Of a DNA stretch of 64,000 nucleotides, positions 43,505-52,434 are shown piece by piece (within the stretch, counting starts at the first letter, position 1; the number at the start of each line of letters is the position of its first letter). A program made the translations under genes and the position numbers. The stretch covers positions 1 to 64,000 of the forward strand of contig JAGKWQ010000007.1 of assembly GCA_021151825.1 (NCBI GenBank), written 5' to 3'. This DNA is from Cellvibrionaceae bacterium. GTDB lineage: Bacteria; Pseudomonadota; Gammaproteobacteria; Pseudomonadales; Cellvibrionaceae. Under the pieces are notes generated by a model. The model ran no database searches. It worked only from the letters and a program-made list of their open reading frames with translations, and was not told where the DNA came from.

Positions 43505-45595
43505 TTAACCCAAACTTCCCAAAATATTTACACCCACTTTCTCGGGAATTTCATTTTGCGACAGCACATGCAAACCGGGGCTAAATACGCGCGCGTAACG
43601 CGCTAGCAGCGGACGCAATTGTGGCATTACCGCGAGGATTGGCGGATGGCCATCCTTGCGTAATTTTTCTTTTACGACGGGCATGGCGTTTTGCAATTGA
43701 TTGAGCAGGTTGGGTTCTACCGGAATATTATCCAGGCTTACCGGCCCCGCTTGTTTGGCGATGCTTAAGGCACTGAGTAAAGTATTTTCCAGATTATTAT
43801 CCAATACAAAAACAGAAAGCTCGCTGCGTTCACCGGCAATACTGGTCACAATATTGCGACGCAAGGCATAACGCACATCAGCAGATAATAATACGGGATC
43901 TTTAGTGCTTTCACTACCTTCTACCAGTGCAGTAGCGATGCTGACGATATCGCGCAACGACACTTCTTCCTGCAATAATTGACGATATATGCGATGTTGT
44001 TGTGTAAGGCTTAATTGATTTTTTAATGCATCCGCTAATTTGGGTGCTTGCTGGGTTAAACGTTGTAGCAAGTGATCAACATCGTCATGTTTAAATACTT
44101 CCGGAAGGTTAGCGCGAATCACTTTATTTAAATGGGTGGCGATCACACTTGAACAATCTATAACTTGATAACCCAGGTTTAATGCACGCGATTTTTCGCT
44201 GGGAAGAATCCACACCACGGGCATGCGGTACGCGGGATCAGTTCCCAAAATGCCATCAATCTCACCGTACAATTCCGGCGAGGGAATTGCCATCATGCGG
44301 TCAGCGTGAATTTCAGCTCCATCAATTTTTTCACCGTTAATGTAAATATTGTATTGCGCTGCTTTTAAACGCAGGCTATCGCGAATTTGTACTTCCGGTA
44401 ATAAAAAGCCGAGGTTTTCGGATAAGGTTTGACGCACACCGCGCACGCGTTGCACGAGCGGTGCTCCCGCTGCTTGATTCACTAATCCCACTAATTTATA
44501 GCCAAGTGAAATCGATAAGGTTTCTACAGCGGGAATATCATCCCATGCAAGATTTTGATTTTGTTCTTGCGCCATTGCATTGGTGATGGCTTCCGCTTCA
44601 TCCAATGCATCTGCCGGTTGCGGACTTTGTGATATTCGCCAGGCGATAAATCCGATGAGCCCAGCAAAGGTGAAAAATGCGATATGCGGCATACCTGGAA
44701 TGGCGCCCAGTAAAAATAAAATACCGGCTACAGTGTAGAGCGTCGTTGGTGATGCCAATAATTGGTTGCCAACCTGCTGCGTAATTTCAGAAGATTCGTT
44801 GATGCGTGTAACAATAATTGCCGCTGCGGTAGAAAGTAACAGCGCAGGAATTTGTGCAGCGAGGCCGTCACCAATCGCGAGCAATGCATATTGCTGGAAT
44901 GCCTGGCCTGCACTCAGGTCGTACATAAACATGCCGATGGCAAAACCACCGAACAAATTAATTAATAGAATTAAAATTCCCGCGATGGCATCGCCGCGTA
45001 CAAATTTGGATGCACCGTCCATGGCGCCGTAAAAATCCGCTTCTTTGGCGACTTGCTGGCGACGCTGCTTGGCATCTTCCTGGGAAATTAATCCCGCATT
45101 CAAATCGGCATCAATTGCCATTTGTTTGCCGGGCAATGCATCCAGGGTAAAACGCGCAGTCACTTCGGAAATGCGTTCACCACCTTTGGTGATAACAATA
45201 AAGTTCACGATCATTAAAATCATGAACACTACCAACCCCACAATAAAATTACCGCCGATAACTACTTCACCGAAGGCTTCGATCACTTTACCCGCCGCAT
45301 CGGTTCCGGTATGTCCTTCCAATAACACCACGCGCGTTGAGGCGACGTTTAAGCATAAGCGCATTAATGTCGTAATTAAAATCACGGTGGGAAATAACGA
45401 AAAATCCAGTGGGCTTTTTGCCGATACGCTGGTAAGTAAAACCAGAATTGCTACCGCGATATTGAAGGTAAATAAAATATCCAGCAGCAGCGGCGGCAGC
45501 GGCAGGATAATCATCGCCAGTATCGACAAAATCAGCAGTGGAATTCCGATGCGGCCACTGCGAAAGGTCGGGAGCATTTGTTGGAGTGGGTTCAT
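43505..45595 (-). CDS. flhA: FlhA flagellar export gate protein
   Basis: 696 residues. About eight membrane segments fill the first ~330 residues, with the FHIPEP cytoplasmic loop (VITKGGERISEVTARFTLDALPGKQMAIDADLNAG-like, ~150-185); the soluble C-terminal domain (~340-690) forms the nonameric ring that docks chaperone-substrate complexes. Last gene of the minus-strand arm fliMNPQR-flhBA; 2-nt gap after flhB. Near-standard length. Confidence 0.96.
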   Translation of the reverse strand: MNPLQQMLPTFRSGRIGIPLLILSILAMIILPLPPLLLDILFTFNIAVAILVLLTSVSAKSPLDFSLFPTVILITTLMRLCLNVASTRVVLLEGHTGTDAAGKVIEAFGEVVIGGNFIVGLVVFMILMIVNFIVITKGGERISEVTARFTLDALPGKQMAIDADLNAGLISQEDAKQRRQQVAKEADFYGAMDGASKFVRGDAIAGILILLINLFGGFAIGMFMYDLSAGQAFQQYALLAIGDGLAAQIPALLLSTAAAIIVTRINESSEITQQVGNQLLASPTTLYTVAGILFLLGAIPGMPHIAFFTFAGLIGFIAWRISQSPQPADALDEAEAITNAMAQEQNQNLAWDDIPAVETLSISLGYKLVGLVNQAAGAPLVQRVRGVRQTLSENLGFLLPEVQIRDSLRLKAAQYNIYINGEKIDGAEIHADRMMAIPSPELYGEIDGILGTDPAYRMPVVWILPSEKSRALNLGYQVIDCSSVIATHLNKVIRANLPEVFKHDDVDHLLQRLTQQAPKLADALKNQLSLTQQHRIYRQLLQEEVSLRDIVSIATALVEGSESTKDPVLLSADVRYALRRNIVTSIAGERSELSVFVLDNNLENTLLSALSIAKQAGPVSLDNIPVEPNLLNQLQNAMPVVKEKLRKDGHPPILAVMPQLRPLLARYARVFSPGLHVLSQNEIPEKVGVNILGSLG

Positions 45596-45597
45596 GG

Positions 45598-46731
45598 TTA
45601 AGTCCTGTTGGCCATGCCGGCCGGGATCGGAAGGTTGTTTGGCAAAACCGGCTTATTCCGGCGGCCCTGGCGATAAGCGCGCAGGTGCAATATATACGTC
45701 AGTACGTGCGCTACAGCTGTATAAAGCGGCGCCGGAATTTGCTGGTTGATGCGCGTAGTGTGATAAATCGCGCGTGCTAGCGGCGGCATTTCGATAATTT
45801 CCAGTTGATGGCTGGCAGCGAGTTTTTTCATGTAAAGTGCAAGCTCATCCACTCCTTTTGCCAATACATAGGGTGCTTTGGCTTTTTTCAAATCATATTT
45901 CAACGCAACGGCATAGTGTTCCGGGTTGACGATCACCACATCCGCATCCTTAATCACTTTATTAATTTGTCGTTGCAGCATTTGCCGCTGCAATTGTTTG
46001 ATGCGCGCTTTAACTTCCGGGCGACCTTCCTGGTTTTTGTGTTCCTCTTTCACTTCCTGTTTGCTCATGCGCATTTTTTTTAGGAAGAAAAAGCGCTGCA
46101 ATGGAATGTCGATAAACGAGAAAACAATAAATACGACCAGCAAGGCGAGGGTGGTGTTAAACAATAAACTGAATGCATTGCCGATGGCGCCGGGTAAATC
46201 ACTACGCTGTAATTCAATTAAATGTGAGCTGGCCTCTATCACTAACCACCAGGCGGCTAACAACAATACCGTGACTTTGAGCATGGATTTTAATAGCTCG
46301 GTCCAGTTTTGCGCCGAGACAATTTTGCCCAAACCTTTAATTGGATTCATGCGGCTGAATTGCGGCATGAAATTCTTGCTGGCAAAAACCCAGCCGCCGG
46401 GCATCAATGACAAGCTAACCACGAGCAGTGGTGTAATCAGCAACGGCAACAACACTTTAATAAACAGAATAATGTTTTCGGTTAACAACAGTTGCAGGTC
46501 GTTTAAGCGAATAGTGGATTCATGGAAGTTTACAAACGAGAGGCGAAAACTTTCATGCAAGGTTTCCGAATAAAAACCGATGCTGTATTTCAATACTAAT
46601 AGCGTCGCCAATAATGAAATAGTGGTCGCCAGATCTTTCGATCGTGCGACTTGCCCTTCGTCTTTACTCTTTTTGAGTTTATGGGCCGATGCCTCTTCGG
46701 TTTTTTCCTGGCTGCTGCTGTCATCTGCCAT
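45598..46731 (-). CDS. flhB: FlhB flagellar export switch protein
   Basis: 377 residues. Four membrane segments (~35-210) and a cytoplasmic domain with the autocleavage motif NPEH at 269-272 (NPTH in most primary systems). Cleavage between Asn and Pro switches export from rod/hook to filament. The Asn-Pro pair needed for cleavage is intact; Glu at the third position is an unusual variant. Two-nt gap to fliR and flhA. Confidence 0.95.
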   Translation of the reverse strand: MADDSSSQEKTEEASAHKLKKSKDEGQVARSKDLATTISLLATLLVLKYSIGFYSETLHESFRLSFVNFHESTIRLNDLQLLLTENIILFIKVLLPLLITPLLVVSLSLMPGGWVFASKNFMPQFSRMNPIKGLGKIVSAQNWTELLKSMLKVTVLLLAAWWLVIEASSHLIELQRSDLPGAIGNAFSLLFNTTLALLVVFIVFSFIDIPLQRFFFLKKMRMSKQEVKEEHKNQEGRPEVKARIKQLQRQMLQRQINKVIKDADVVIVNPEHYAVALKYDLKKAKAPYVLAKGVDELALYMKKLAASHQLEIIEMPPLARAIYHTTRINQQIPAPLYTAVAHVLTYILHLRAYRQGRRNKPVLPNNLPIPAGMANRT

Positions 46732-46733
46732 GA

Positions 46734-47522
46734 TCAGGAACCTCGCAACACAAAGCCAATAGTGTCCAGCAGCTCACGCGTTAAATGCAGGTAGCTTTGC
46801 GGCATATTGGGCAGGGTCAGGTAGATACACAACAATCCCACTAAAATAGTGATGGGAAAACCGAGGGAAAATAAATTCATCGCCGGGGAAATTCGGTTAA
46901 GCAAACCAAAACAGAATTGCACCAGCGCCATACAAAAAACGATAGGCAAACTGATTAATACTGCTGCTGAAAAAGTCCATGCTATGCCCCGCAAAAAAGC
47001 TTCAATACCGAGATAATGCAAACCACCACCCACCGGCCAGTGGATAAAACTCTGATAGAACACGCTGATAATCAATAAGTGGCAATCGATGGAAAAAAAT
47101 AAAAATGCCAGCAGAATAAAATACAGCTGGTAAATAATCGATGATGATGAAACGCCGTTGGTTGGGTCGTTATAGCGCGCCATGCTCATACCCATCTGCG
47201 CGGAAATGACTTCGCCCACCAGCATAAAAACCGTAAAGACCAGTTGCAGCATCAAGCCCAGGATGACACCAAAAATAATTTGCTCGAAGGTAGTCATAAT
47301 GCCTTTGAATGAAAGCGGTTCAATATCCGGCGGTACCGGCAATATTTTTCCAATCGCAAACGTCAGCACCAGGGCGAGTAACACGCGCACGCGCACTGAA
47401 ACACTTTTGTGATTGAACAACGGTGCCATACTCAGTAGTGCCAGCAATCGACAAAATGGCCACCAATAGGCTTGCGCATCGCGCAGCAATTGGCTGAGTT
47501 CAAATAAGGGGGCGGTTGTCAT
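46734..47522 (-). CDS. fliR: FliR export apparatus protein
   Basis: 262 residues with about six membrane segments, normal for FliR. Together with FliP and FliQ it forms the helical export pore of the flagellar type III system. Conserved family text such as FLFFSIDCHLLII and QMGMSMARYNDP is seen. A 32-bp gap separates it from fliQ, 2 bp from flhB. Confidence 0.95.
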   Translation of the reverse strand: MTTAPLFELSQLLRDAQAYWWPFCRLLALLSMAPLFNHKSVSVRVRVLLALVLTFAIGKILPVPPDIEPLSFKGIMTTFEQIIFGVILGLMLQLVFTVFMLVGEVISAQMGMSMARYNDPTNGVSSSSIIYQLYFILLAFLFFSIDCHLLIISVFYQSFIHWPVGGGLHYLGIEAFLRGIAWTFSAAVLISLPIVFCMALVQFCFGLLNRISPAMNLFSLGFPITILVGLLCIYLTLPNMPQSYLHLTRELLDTIGFVLRGS

Positions 47523-47554
47523 AAAAGGCGCGTTAGCTAGTGACGTAATTGTCG

Positions 47555-47824
47555 CTAGCCGACCAGCGTTCCCGCTTGCTGGAAAATCTGCACAAATAAA
47601 TCGCTTAATGTTTGCAGAATCCAGTTGCCGGCAAATAACAACATGCCGAGCGTGATTAACAGGCGTGGTAAAAAGCTCAGCATCTGCTCGTTAATTTGTG
47701 TTGCCGCTTGAAAAATACTGACGATTAATCCACCGATCAAACTCGGCACAATCAATACGCACACCACCAGGCCGGTGATATATACCGCGTTGGCAATCAA
47801 CGCCGTTGCTGTTTCCGGAGTCAT
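47555..47824 (-). CDS. fliQ: FliQ export apparatus protein
   Basis: 89 residues from ATG 47824 (MTPETATALI), the exact family length; AGGGC lies upstream. The open frame extends 27 codons further, but that would give a non-family N-terminus. Two membrane hairpin helices with VSIFQAATQINEQMLSFLPR between them, the family's signature. Part of the FliPQR pore. Confidence 0.95.
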   Translation of the reverse strand: MTPETATALIANAVYITGLVVCVLIVPSLIGGLIVSIFQAATQINEQMLSFLPRLLITLGMLLFAGNWILQTLSDLFVQIFQQAGTLVG

Positions 47825-47915
47825 CATGGTTATAGCCCTGAAAAATGTTCTTTTAAAAAGTCCCGAAAAAATAATCTGGAAAATTTTTCTACCGTTGGTA
47901 ACCAAAATAACTTTG

Positions 47916-48665
47916 CTAAAACGGTTGAATACTTGTTGTGAGCGTGCCGACTAATAAAGTCCAGCCATCCACTAAAACAAACACCATTAATTTAAAGGGC
48001 AGGGAGATCATCATTGGCGAGAGCATCATCATGCCCATGGCCATTAACACACTGGCGACGATAAGATCGATCACCAGAAACGGAACAAAAATCATAAAGC
48101 CGATTTGAAACGCGGTTTTTAATTCGCTCAAGACAAATGCGGGTAACAGCACCAAAAAATCCAGGTCTTTTAAATCATTCGGGCGCTCTTCACCGGAGAG
48201 GGCGATCATCGTATCCAATGAGCTGCTGCTGGTTTGGGCGAGCATAAAACGGCTGAGGATTTGTTTTCCTTCGCCCAGACTTTGTTGCAAGGTAATTTGA
48301 TCCGCTTCAAACGGAATGTAAGCTTTGGTGTAAATTTCATTGCCGACGGGACGCATGACTAACAAAGTCAGACACAAGGCGACACCGACTAACACCGGGT
48401 TGGGCGGACTTTGTTGCAAGCCAATCGCCTGGCGCAAAATGGCCAACACGATAATAAAACGCGTAAAGCAGGTCATCATCATTAGCATCGCCGGCAAAAA
48501 ACCGAGCAGCGTCATCAGCACTAATATTTGCAATTTGACGCTCATCTCCTGACCGTTTTCGGTGTCGGTGATATTGAGCAAACTGATATCGCCACCGGCT
48601 GCAAAGGACAGCGACGGCAGCAATAACAATGCGAATGCGGTAATGAGATGACTGAGCCGAATCAT
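47916..48665 (-). CDS. fliP: FliP export apparatus protein
   Basis: 249 residues. A cleaved signal peptide (MIRLSHL to SFAAGG) and four membrane segments; the family motif TCFTRFIIVLAILRQAIGLQ is present. FliP is the core of the export pore. The start overlaps fliN by 4 nt. No fliO gene precedes it, unlike primary systems. Confidence 0.95.
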   Translation of the reverse strand: MIRLSHLITAFALLLLPSLSFAAGGDISLLNITDTENGQEMSVKLQILVLMTLLGFLPAMLMMMTCFTRFIIVLAILRQAIGLQQSPPNPVLVGVALCLTLLVMRPVGNEIYTKAYIPFEADQITLQQSLGEGKQILSRFMLAQTSSSSLDTMIALSGEERPNDLKDLDFLVLLPAFVLSELKTAFQIGFMIFVPFLVIDLIVASVLMAMGMMMLSPMMISLPFKLMVFVLVDGWTLLVGTLTTSIQPF

Positions 48666-49048
48666 GAAGCCAATCCGTTCAAACCGGTTCCGGTTAATTC
48701 CAGAATGCGCAACCCGTAATTGCCGTTCATCACCACCACTTCGGCTTTCGCGAAAAGCGCGCCGTTGACTTTTACATCGAGCGGTTCGCCAGCAAGTTTG
48801 TCCAGCATGATTACGCTGCTGGTATCTACTTCCATTAATTCTTTCAGCGGAATTTCTGTGGAGGCAACTTCCAGTGTGACATTCACTGGAATCTTGCCGA
48901 AGAAACTTAAATCCTGTTGTGGTGCTTGCGCGGTAGGCGCTGCATCAAATGGATTGTTGAACGGCGTAGATTCCTGCAACGGTGGCAAACCCAGGTCACC
49001 GTTGCTCATCAGGTTGTCAAAGTCGTTATCGGAAAATTGGTTGTTCAT
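48662..49048 (-). CDS. fliN: FliN flagellar switch protein
   Basis: 128 residues. The N-terminal ~45 residues are flexible; the C-terminal SpoA domain (PVNVTLEVASTEIPLKELMEV, LAGEPLDVKVNG, GNYGLRI) forms the C-ring base with FliM and binds FliH. Overlaps fliM and fliP by 4 nt each. Confidence 0.95.
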   Translation of the reverse strand: MNNQFSDNDFDNLMSNGDLGLPPLQESTPFNNPFDAAPTAQAPQQDLSFFGKIPVNVTLEVASTEIPLKELMEVDTSSVIMLDKLAGEPLDVKVNGALFAKAEVVVMNGNYGLRILELTGTGLNGLAS

Positions 49049-49914
49049 GATGTTTTCACGCTCTCCAGAGAGGTTAAAAAGAGTGCGCCATCGTCTTCAA
49101 ACATGGCACCGCGAAAGAGTTTTTCCTGATTAATTTCCACATCGCAGCGCTCGCGCATGCGCATCATCACGATGTCGCCCACTTGCAGGGCGAGCACTTG
49201 TGAGAGTGGCATTTGCAGCGCGGCGATCACGCAGTTGAGTCGCACTGGCAAATGAATGATCTGGTTTATCGGATTGGCACCAGTGGGAACTGGCGCAGGG
49301 CTGGCCATGCGGTTGGTCAGTTCGTCCACCAGTTGGGTATCCAAGTAAATAAAGATGGATAACTGCTTGTTGGTGATATGGCTGTGATACTGGAACTCGG
49401 CGATGTATTCCCACTGGGTTTCTTCGTAGGCGTTTTCCCAGGCTTTGAGGTCACCAAAGGTTTCACCGGCGAGCAGGGCGCGGGCAAAGATTTGCGCTAC
49501 ATCGATCCCCAAACGGCTGCGCATGCGCTGTTCGGACATGCTGATCGGCGGGTTCTCCTGACCGGGGAGGCCGATGCCGCCGTAGTAGCATTCCAGCACT
49601 TCGGTGAGCAGGATGCGATCTATTGCAAACCCGACTTTGCCCAGCGCCGAGCGGTAAATGCATTCGGCATCTGCTTCGCGCTGTTCATGCACCTGCACCC
49701 GGCGCAGCTCCAGGTTGATCCGGTAATTGCGCAGGAAATAGTCGCTGATCACCCGCGGATACTTGTTGGATATCTCATGGATGAACTGCGGAATCTTATG
49801 GTAGTGGCGGCCCAGTTTGTGCGGCTTTAACCGGGTGAACTGGTCGGCGGCTACCTTATGAAGCACTTTGGCGCTAATCGTCATGGTGTTGGGCGTCATG
49901 GTATTCAGTGTCAT
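49045..49914 (-). CDS. fliM: FliM flagellar switch protein lacking the CheY peptide
   Basis: 289 residues, shorter than the usual ~330. The CheC-like middle domain has GGIG at 112-115 (the FliG-contact GGxG motif) and a C-terminal SpoA domain. The N-terminus is MTLNTMTPNTMTISAKV, with no LSQxEIDALL CheY-binding peptide. In-frame sequence upstream of 49914 reaches a stop after nine codons, so no longer start exists. Any of three ATGs (49914, 49899, 49884), repeated every 15 nt, could be used; none has a clear ribosome site. Confidence 0.93.
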   Translation of the reverse strand: MTLNTMTPNTMTISAKVLHKVAADQFTRLKPHKLGRHYHKIPQFIHEISNKYPRVISDYFLRNYRINLELRRVQVHEQREADAECIYRSALGKVGFAIDRILLTEVLECYYGGIGLPGQENPPISMSEQRMRSRLGIDVAQIFARALLAGETFGDLKAWENAYEETQWEYIAEFQYHSHITNKQLSIFIYLDTQLVDELTNRMASPAPVPTGANPINQIIHLPVRLNCVIAALQMPLSQVLALQVGDIVMMRMRERCDVEINQEKLFRGAMFEDDGALFLTSLESVKTS

Positions 49915-50472
49915 GGTGGTGAGCGTCTGTGAGTTGCCCTTCTATTTACCTGGCTGGTGTTTATTGCTGGTGAGCGATAAGTAACCAGTCAGCCCTGTGT
50001 CCTTACACCAAGCCATTCGCGGTCAATACAGCGACCGGTAACAGATTGGTTAGCTATTCCTGTTGAGTCATGGGTTGTGCGATCACGTACTGCGTCAAAG
50101 AGCAGTTGTGATAGTCATCACGTGAGCGAGTATAGGAGCGGGGTAGGCGGGAGATTAAATCAATAGATATCAAAAGCTGTTTTTGAGCGGGTTTTAGCGC
50201 GTTTGATTTTATTTGAGACCAAATGATTTAGTGGTTTGGAGGCAAGTTGCTAATGTTCGAGGACATGAAGTGGTTCACACATCTTTTGGTCTTGCGTCAC
50301 ATGGATCCTTATCCACCTTATGACGGGCTTAAACGATAAAGGCGACCGGAAGAAAGAAAAACTTTAATGGCAGATTAATTAAAACCAGCAAATTCATAGC
50401 CAAAACCTAATAGATGATCTTTTAGCAGATCCTATTAGCCGATCCTCGGTAAACAGGAAGGTGATGACGGTG
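49915..50472. other. Divergent promoter region between fliM and the sigma54 activator
   Basis: About 550 bp. I scanned both strands for GG-N10-GC sigma54 cores and found none that match in the other positions (see rejected). An imperfect dyad (TAATAG with CTATTA, GATC with GATC; 50408-50437) lies 36 bp before the activator gene and may be an operator. No gene is seen. Confidence 0.5.
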
Positions 50473-51975
50473 ATGTCCACAAACCAGGCAACAATCAACC
50501 AGGCAACAGCCAGCCAGGTAACAATCCACCAAGGAATAAACAGGCGCTTCGCTGGCCGCAATGATCGCTTTGCGGATGAGCACTTGTTTGGAGATAAGGT
50601 GTTTGGCCAGAAGCTGTCTGGTGACAAAGCGCATGCGCGCAGAGTCGTGATCCTTGGCCGCTCGCGCGACGAAGCCTATAGCCTGTTAACTACCAGTCTT
50701 GAGCGCAACGGTTGCCAGTTAATGCATTGCACTGAATTCGGTGAGCTGAGTTCCGGTTTGATCGCCAGTGCCAGTATGGTGTTTGTGTTTGTCAGCAGTT
50801 TCCCCAGCGCCGGCCTGTTTGCCCGTGTGGGTGCGATGATCGCCGAAGTGCCTGCGCTCAGTATTATCCCGGTGGTGGAATATGCCGATCAGGAAAAAGC
50901 TGCCGCGTTGCTCGAACTGGGTTGTGTGGATTATCTGCTTGCGCCCTTTAGCGGTGCGCAATTGAATGCCTTATTGCAACGCCAGGAATCGGCACTGGCT
51001 GCTGAAGAGTCTTTTGTCACCCGTTCGCGCGCGGGGCGTCGCTTGCTGGCGATGGCGCAACGTGTTGCGTTAGCGAGTGCACCGATCCTGATTACCGGCG
51101 AAACCGGCACGGGTAAGGAGATGATGGCGCGTTATATCCACCGTTTTTCGGCGGCGGAAGATGCGCCGTTTATCGCCGTTAACTGCGCAGCGATTCCCGA
51201 GCAGATGCTCGAATCCCTGTTATTCGGTCACGAGAAAGGCGCCTTTACCGGCGCGACCGCAGCCCAGCCAGGCAAGTTTGAATTGGCGAATGGCGGCACG
51301 TTACTACTGGATGAAATCGGTGAGTTGCCCTTCGGCCTGCAAGCAAAATTATTGCGCGTACTGCAAGAACAGAAAGTTGAGCGCCTCGGCGGCCATAAAG
51401 AAATCCCCCTGAACGTGCGCATCATCGCCGCTACCAACCGCGACTTGCAGGTTGAAGTGGCCGAAGGCCGTTTCCGCTCCGATTTAATGTTCCGCCTGGA
51501 TGTTCTGCCCCTGCATATCAGCCCGCTGCGTGAGCGCAAAGACGATGTGCTGCCGTTGGCCAATCGCCTGATCCGTAAACACGCACCTCATGAACAGCGC
51601 GAAGATCTGCTGACCCAGGCCGCGTGCGATGCACTGATCGCCCATAACTGGCCGGGCAATGTGCGCGAACTGGAAAACATGTTGCAACGGGCGTTGGTGC
51701 TGCGTAATGGCTTGTTTATCCAGCCGCAGGATTTGGGTTTAAGCGCGCCAGCTGCCGACATTACGCAAGAAAGTGCTCCTATCAGCTCCGAAGTCAGTGG
51801 TAAAGCAGCACTTCGTGCCAGCGGAAAGTGGGCCGAATACCAACACGTTATCGATACTATCCGCCGCTTTGGTGGCCATAAAACCAAAGCAGCAGAGAGC
51901 TTGGGAATGACGCCGCGTGCGTTGCGCTATCGCCTGAATGCCATGCGCGAGCAGGGCGTACAAATCACTTTCTAA
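50473..51975 (+). CDS. lafK: LafK-like sigma54-dependent flagellar activator
   Basis: 500 residues from ATG 50473 (GTG 50461 is also possible, with AGGAAG directly before it). A N-terminal FleQ-like receiver-type domain is followed by the AAA+ domain with Walker A GETGTGKE (~209), GAFTGA sigma54-contact loop (~255), Walker B LLLDEIGELP and sensor text RIIAATNRDL; a C-terminal HTH ends the protein. The N-terminus has 15-nt tandem repeats at 50482-50538 (NQATI, NQATA, SQVTI, HQGI). The gene starts the arm with fliEFGHIJ, as lafK does in Vibrio and Aeromonas lateral systems. The symbol is by analogy. Confidence 0.87.
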   Translation: MSTNQATINQATASQVTIHQGINRRFAGRNDRFADEHLFGDKVFGQKLSGDKAHARRVVILGRSRDEAYSLLTTSLERNGCQLMHCTEFGELSSGLIASASMVFVFVSSFPSAGLFARVGAMIAEVPALSIIPVVEYADQEKAAALLELGCVDYLLAPFSGAQLNALLQRQESALAAEESFVTRSRAGRRLLAMAQRVALASAPILITGETGTGKEMMARYIHRFSAAEDAPFIAVNCAAIPEQMLESLLFGHEKGAFTGATAAQPGKFELANGGTLLLDEIGELPFGLQAKLLRVLQEQKVERLGGHKEIPLNVRIIAATNRDLQVEVAEGRFRSDLMFRLDVLPLHISPLRERKDDVLPLANRLIRKHAPHEQREDLLTQAACDALIAHNWPGNVRELENMLQRALVLRNGLFIQPQDLGLSAPAADITQESAPISSEVSGKAALRASGKWAEYQHVIDTIRRFGGHKTKAAESLGMTPRALRYRLNAMREQGVQITF

Positions 51976-52031
51976 TCCGTAATGTTTAACCAACCGGTTT
52001 TTCGACGGCATCGTCACCAGAGGAACAGACC

Positions 52032-52415
52032 ATGAGTTCAATTGTGCAGGTTCAACAGGAATTGCTTGGCCGTATGGATCAGATCAAGCAGGCCGCTACA
52101 GGCCCGGCCATTGCTCCCGCTAACCACTTCAGTGTGGACGGTGCTTTGGGCGTTGAAGGAGCTAAAGGTATTGGCAGTGTTGAAGTGGGTAACCAGGATG
52201 GTTTCCGCACAGCGTTTGCCGATGTATTCAAAGCGGTTGACGCCCAGCAACACAAGGCGAGCGCAATGGCTGAAGCGGTGGATTCCGGCGCGAGTGACGA
52301 TCTGGTTGGCGCCATGGTGGAAAGCCAAAAAGCGAGTGTTGCCTTCTCGGCATTGATGCAAGTTCGCAACAAAGTAACCGGCGCGTTTGAAGAAGTTATG
52401 CGCATGCCGCTGTAA
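52032..52415 (+). CDS. fliE: FliE hook-basal body linker
   Basis: 127 residues. The C-terminal half has the FliE pattern of small helices (DAQQHKASAMAEAVDSGA, LVGAMVESQKASVAFSALMQVRNKVTGAFEEVMRMPL). FliE links the MS ring to the rod and is exported. GAGGAAC precedes ATG. 19 bp to fliF. Confidence 0.93.
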   Translation: MSSIVQVQQELLGRMDQIKQAATGPAIAPANHFSVDGALGVEGAKGIGSVEVGNQDGFRTAFADVFKAVDAQQHKASAMAEAVDSGASDDLVGAMVESQKASVAFSALMQVRNKVTGAFEEVMRMPL

Positions 52416-52434
52416 TAACCGGTGAGATATCAAC

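Noticed and set aside
47825..47905. Longer start for fliQ
   Set aside because: The 89-residue form starting MTPET is the exact family length and has a ribosome site.
50148..50166. GG-N10-GC upstream of the activator (AGGAGCGGGGTAGGC)
   Set aside because: The -12 part is AGGC in place of TTGC and the sequence is simply G-rich.
50239..50260. Possible sigma54 promoter (TTTGGAGGCAAGTTGC)
   Set aside because: GG and GC are nine bases apart, not ten, and the -24 box does not match TGGCAC.
51994..52010. GG-N10-GC before fliE (CGGTTTTTCGACGGCA)
   Set aside because: Only the GG and GC fit; the other consensus positions are wrong.
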